NCBI GenBank assembly: GCA_033557835.1 | Contig: JAWQRO010000503.1 | Location: 1 to 37,605, forward strand | DNA: 37,605 bases | Direction: 5' to 3' | Origin: Helochares maculicollis | Taxonomy: Eukaryota; Arthropoda; Insecta; Coleoptera; Hydrophilidae | In this document: positions 33,731 through 37,605 of the stretch, one piece after another | Numbering within the stretch: the first letter of the stretch is position 1 | Layout: each line of letters opens with the position of its first letter | Translations under genes and position numbers: made by a program | The notes under the pieces: generated by a model | Databases searched by the model: none | The model's input: the letters and a program-made list of their open reading frames with translations, nothing else | What the model was told of the DNA's origin: nothing

Positions 33731-34722
33731 TTCTACAACCAAGCATGTTTTATCGATCCAGCCGCACATCGTTTCAGGAAGGCCAATGTTTGTGGGAAAT
33801 ATTAATTTATCATATCTTTATCAGCACTTAATTTCGAATTTCGGAGTTTAATTTCGCCTAACGTAATAAAATGTGTGAAAAGGCCTCCGGGCGACGAGAA
33901 GAAGATCAAAAGGAACTAAGGACCCCTTAACATCGAAAATAGCCAAAGGGTAGCTTTAGCAAAATTTTAGCAGCTCATGAACTCATTTTTTACTAAACGC
34001 AACTAAGGTTAAATTTGTTCCCCTCGGGCTATTTATTATTTATATTACTTAAACAATCGCTCGATTACTTTAATCCCACAATTATTAATAATCGCGCGGA
34101 TTCCTTCCTTACATTCCCAGCTCGCCCCCAATTGCAGCCCTTTGATATCTTGACTCGTTAGGTTATTTAACTTTCTTAAGTATCGTTCATATTTTGAATG
34201 ATTGGGGCACTTCCTGCGTTCACTTTCGATATTCACTCGATTTTTAAAAACCGACCGGATTTTTAAGCCAGCAATTACTTAAAACAAACATCATTTGCTC
34301 ATAAAATGATTACTTTGAAATGGAATTGCCATTAAAGGAGGGCGATTACTTTAAAGTATCATTACTTAGCCACATACAATGAACTTAGCCAACAATTTCT
34401 ATTGTTACTAGCAAAAATCTGTTCGTTACTTGATCAAAAGAATTAGTAGTTCCAAAATCATGAATAGTACATAAATTATTCCCGAAATGGTTTGAAACTG
34501 CCCGAATTGTTTTAAAAGCAAGAAAGTACACCACAGTCAAAATAAAATTATTACATACACGTGCCAAATAAATTTTATACTCTTGTATGCAATGAAGTTC
34601 GAAAAAAATGCGATGAAGAAGTCGTTTAGTGAAGAACGGTATCTCGTGGACGTTACAGTCGTCCGGCACCTTTCTAAATTAAACGCTTCGTTTCGTTAGT
34701 GGAAGTGGAAAGTTTAACCAAC
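33731..34722. other. onecut intron 1, proximal part; no gene seen
   Basis: AT-rich, with no open frame of coding character. It ends at the donor of the first coding exon. Confidence 0.45.
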
Positions 34723-36007
34723 CTGCAAGTCTTAGCGCCGACATCCTTTGGAACTCGGGCTCTTGTAACCATTTCCACATCCTCCGGAAGGTCTCCCGTC
34801 CGGATTTCAGTTTCGACCAGGGTTTTGGGTTTCTCAGGAGGTCCGATAACGTCCCTTGCGATCGACAAAGCACGCGTTGTGCAAATATGGCTTGAGGTAT
34901 GCTATATCGTTTCAGCTCGGCACTGATCCTTTGGGCTAGCTCTTTGGTGTTGATCTCCTCGACGTCCGTCGTGATGGTCGTCACGCTGAGAGTGTTGGGT
35001 GTCGCTCCTTTCGAGGGGATTTGCTGTTGCATTTGCTGTTGCTGCTGCTGTTGAGGAGGTTGCGTTTGTTGAGTGGTTTGCTGTTGGAGGCTAAGAACTG
35101 GAGGTGAAGGCGAACAATCTCTTTGCGGTGCTGCTATTTGGACCAAGGTAGGCGTGTGGTGTTGAAGAGTTAGTCCGTTTAGTGTGGCACCACTAAAACT
35201 GGTGACCAAAGTACCACCGGGAGAGTTGAGGGACGCCGAAGGCGGGCTGAGTTGCGGACTTTGCAATGATCTACCGACGAGTTCTCTTTGCGTCCCGTAG
35301 GGAGACTCGTAGCTCGGAGGCGACATACTCTTTTGAGGTGACGGCAATCCGTTTTGACTGTAAGCACTTTGGGGACTTATGGGACTAGGTTGTTGTTGCA
35401 TGACCATGTTGGGCGATGAGTAGTTGTGCGGAGGAGTCATTCCCATGTTGGGCATCGTGTAAGCGGTGTTGACGTTCACCCCCAAGCCGAGGCCGATTCC
35501 TCCGAGTCCATTGTTTTGCATGACGGTGAAGGATCCCGTCACGTTGCTGGCGTGCCCGTAAGCGAACTTGTCGGACATCGTCGATATCGGCGGTAGAGGT
35601 TGAAGCGGCGTCAAAGTAGCGTAAGAAGAACTCGGACTGTACCCTGGGGGAGACATCCTGCCGTTGACCGAAGTCAACGTTTGGTATGTGGGTTCAGGCT
35701 GGAGGGTACGGAAGTCGCCCGTGTCTATCATATTGGCCACGCTGACGGAAGTCGGCGACAACTTGCCCGGACTCAGAAGTTCGGAATCCCTCGAATCCTC
35801 CTGAGGTTGTACGATAACCGAAAGAGGACCATCGGTTTCTTCTTGTTTTACGAGTCGTCTTTCCACAACGGCCCTTGACACCAACCTCATGCGGACGGCT
35901 TGCGTCTCCATGCTAGCAGCGACCGCATGCGCGTTGGGATCTGGAGAATCGACCGCCTGTTCACCTAGTGTCTGCTGTTCAATCATCTTACCGATATTAT
36001 CCATCAT
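34723..36007 (-). CDS. onecut: onecut, first coding exon (STP box, poly-Q, CUT domain)
   Basis: Encodes residues 1-428 of a transcription factor of 555 residues (microexon included). The start is the ATG at 36007 (MMDNIGKM); a TGA lies in frame five codons upstream, and the ATG-ATG-G context has A at -3. Landmarks: a possible SUMO site VKQE (53-56); the conserved STP box YATLTPLQPLPPISTMSDKF (129-148); Gly-, Met- and Ser/Pro-rich spacer; a Gln-rich tract (about 308-329, seven Gln in a row at 319-325); and the CUT domain (about 348-428) with INTKELAQRI, FAQRVLCRSQGTLSDLLRNP, KPWSKLKSGRETFRRMWKWL and PEFQRMSALRLA. The exon ends at CTTGCAG|GTTGGT in phase 1. Past the donor the frame soon stops. 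Nuclear DNA-binding protein; fly and vertebrate relatives regulate neuronal differentiation. Confidence 0.97.
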
Positions 36008-36471
36008 CGTGCAAAACAATCACCCTAAACACTCACATACCGCAAAAATCGTCCTTGCCAAGGACTACTACCACCGAAACTTCACAAAAGAACTGAAAAT
36101 GCCGGCACCGGAGACGACGTGACGCCATGAAACCACTTTGTTTATGACAGCCGAATAGTGGAGCGTCGCGACGCAAATAGTTTTCTTTCGCCACCCCGAA
36201 ACCGAGTGAAAAATCCTTCTGAAAGGACGTGCATCGTCAAAATCGCACCGCACACTCACCAAAATCACCCTTTCTAATATCAAAATAGTCTTGTTTTGTG
36301 ACCATGCTTGAAGTTTCGATTATCACTGTCAGAAATGTAGCAACCACAGCGGGTCGATAATGAATTGAATGGGGGAGCGTCAGCGCGCGTCGCCAGGTGG
36401 TTCGAGCGCGCGCCCCTCGTGCTGCGTGATATGGCCGCGCGAGTCTCCCTTGCAGCTGTTTCTGTTTCCCT
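36008..36471 (-). other. onecut: onecut 5'UTR (inferred), CpG-rich
   Basis: CpG-rich sequence between the predicted start site and the ATG. A possible 5'UTR intron runs from the donor G|GTGAGT (GT at 36259-36258) to the acceptor CATTTTCAG (AG at 36094-36093), about 167 nt. Both sites match consensus, but nothing proves use. Confidence 0.45.
36237..36305 (-). CDS. upstream ORF of 22 codons in the onecut leader
   Basis: The ATG at 36305 has A at -3 and G at +4, a strong initiation context. The frame reads MVTKQDYFDIRKGDFG and ends after 22 residues at 36237. If the leader starts near 36471 this ORF lies in the mRNA and could limit onecut translation. The candidate donor at 36259 cuts through it and splicing would change its last residues. 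Confidence 0.35.
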   Translation of the reverse strand: MVTKQDYFDIRKGDFGECAVRF

Positions 36472-36499
36472 CGAATCAAACGCGGAACACAGGGCGCAC

Positions 36500-36505
36500 T
36501 TTATA
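36500..36505 (-). promoter_or_regulatory. onecut: TATA box of the onecut promoter
   Basis: On the minus strand GGAGTATAAAGTGCGCCC: a TATA box in GC-rich flanks, about 0.5 kb before the ATG. Initiation would be expected near 36471. An isolated TATAAA in CpG-rich DNA is less likely to be chance than in the surrounding AT-rich DNA. Confidence 0.5.
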
Positions 36506-36612
36506 CTCCTTTCCTGCTCGCCGTTCGCAAACCTTTGCTTCGCTCCACTCGACTCTCTTCTATCACTTTACCGTTCGACACGGCTCGGCCGGATCTCTTC
36601 GCACACTGCATG

Positions 36613-36635
36613 CACACCACACCACACCACACCAC
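36613..36635. repeat. (ACACC)n short tandem repeat
   Basis: CACACC repeats at 5-bp spacing, about four and a half units, upstream of the onecut TATA box. Confidence 0.85.
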
Positions 36636-36639
36636 GGCA

Positions 36640-37572
36640 CACCGCGACGCTTCGTACTAGAGCTTAGGGGTGGCGACGACGACTTGATATTATGATCCTC
36701 GCGCTATCTGCCTTCGCTGTCGCTAACTTAATTCCACCACCGAAGCCCCATGTGATTTTTTATATCTATTTTTCCAAACTCAAGGTGCTTGGATTTTTTC
36801 CCAAATTTTGTTTGTACACGCGAACAGCTGCAACCTATGCGGATTGTTTAATATGCACGGATAATATTATTTATTCGGCTCGCTAATAGCCCCTATTTTG
36901 TTGATGTTGTCGTACCTACTCGTGTTAATTGAATATAAATGAAGGAATGAGGAATATTATACGAAGAATTTCACGATTAAAATTGTGCAACGATAAAGAC
37001 CAAATCGTGTTATTTTACTTGCGTAATTAGCTCAGTGCATTTTTATAGACGTTCTGAGAGTAACATTAATTTTAAAATCGGTGTTGATATTGTTTTGCTT
37101 CTGTGGCTGGCTGAACTTCGTTTTTTGTATTAGCGACTGTGGTGATTCGCAATCGGAACGGATGCAACTTTGTAGGACTTTGTCTTATTAGTTTTTATAC
37201 TTTTAATTAATTTTACATGCGTACAAAACCACAAGTTATTATTAATCATTGGTAGGATTGTATTACGGTTGGGTTTTGGCTTTCAATTTGGCCCTATTTA
37301 ACTGCCTACTAAATATTTGAAACCCCTAATAAAGTTTAGCTCATCTTAGATTTCAAATTTGTTTAGTGTTAAAACATAAATGCAATTTAAAATAATTCTT
37401 GTATGTCGCTACAAGGGTAGCAGTTCTGTTGGGTTTTCAGAAACGGATTGATATCGTCAAGACAGTTTAATATAAGTGTTTAAAATCGTAAATCAATAAA
37501 GCAGCACGAGGTTGGAGTTGACGAAACGTCAGCAAAACAAAAAGCTCAAGAGTGTGTCCACTCAACATTTCC

Positions 37573-37573
<1 letters not shown>
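36640..37573. other. upstream of onecut; no gene seen
   Basis: After about 36700 the sequence returns to AT-rich DNA with short open frames only. Confidence 0.45.

Positions 37574-37605
<32 letters not shown>
37574..37605. repeat. (TA)n microsatellite at the right edge
   Basis: Uninterrupted TA dinucleotides up to the last base. Confidence 0.95.

Noticed and set aside
36008..36019. Upstream extension of the first onecut exon by four codons
   Set aside because: The codon at 36019 is TTG, not ATG; the first ATG is at 36007 and a TGA precedes in frame.
36395..36415. GGTTCGAG-like string resembling a tRNA B box
   Set aside because: No matching A box or cloverleaf arms; it lies in the GC-rich onecut leader.
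36365..36695. Two overlapping open frames of about 100 codons on the plus strand
   Set aside because: They lie in the CpG-rich onecut promoter, where stop codons are rare by composition, and read through simple repeats.

Overview
The window is AT-rich animal DNA. The codon usage, the diverged jockey and mariner relics and the sequence of the one named gene point to an insect, possibly a beetle; the order is inference. The only gene I can name with confidence is onecut (the HNF6/ONECUT homologue, a CUT plus homeodomain transcription factor). It lies on the minus strand and spans about 29 kb: a large first coding exon (34723-36007: STP box, poly-Q, whole CUT domain), an intron of about 22 kb, a 24-nt microexon (12352-12375), exon 2 (11993-12105, start of the homeodomain) and the last coding exon (7272-7517, rest of the homeodomain and an acidic tail). 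All splice sites are GT-AG, the phases agree, and the joined protein is 555 residues with the microexon or 547 without it. A CpG-rich block at about 34.7-36.7 kb carries the first exon, 5'UTR and a TATA-type promoter.

Left end (0.5-3.4 kb, plus strand): a second, unrecognised gene that appears to encode secreted products. A short exon encoding a signal peptide (548-602) ends in phase 1 and fits in frame to two different terminal exons. One gives a 46-residue small secreted peptide (730-815). The other gives a glutamine/asparagine-rich protein of about 275 residues with a hexapeptide repeat (2580-3352). Each terminal exon is followed by its own AATAAA. This is a model from sequence only.

Introns of onecut: intron 2 (7518-11992) holds a nested pile of dead transposons: a minus-strand LINE split into two parts, with a jockey-type LINE fragment, a plus-strand mariner and a minus-strand mariner between them. 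The large intron holds a mariner-derived tandem array (13.7-14.35 kb), a LINE RNase H/C-terminal relic preceded by a 239-bp triplication (14.8-16.9 kb), two 5' halves of one mariner family (28.2-28.7 and 29.2-29.85 kb), a tandem pair of dispersed repeats (31.9-32.55 kb), minisatellites and hairpin-bearing repeats. Two stretches (18.5-19.6 and 20.1-21.2 kb) are more complex and less AT-rich than their surroundings. The first contains two perfect CRE octamers, an E-box and a TATA box, so it may be an internal promoter or enhancer.

No tRNA, rRNA or CRISPR is visible. The window begins and ends in (TA)n.
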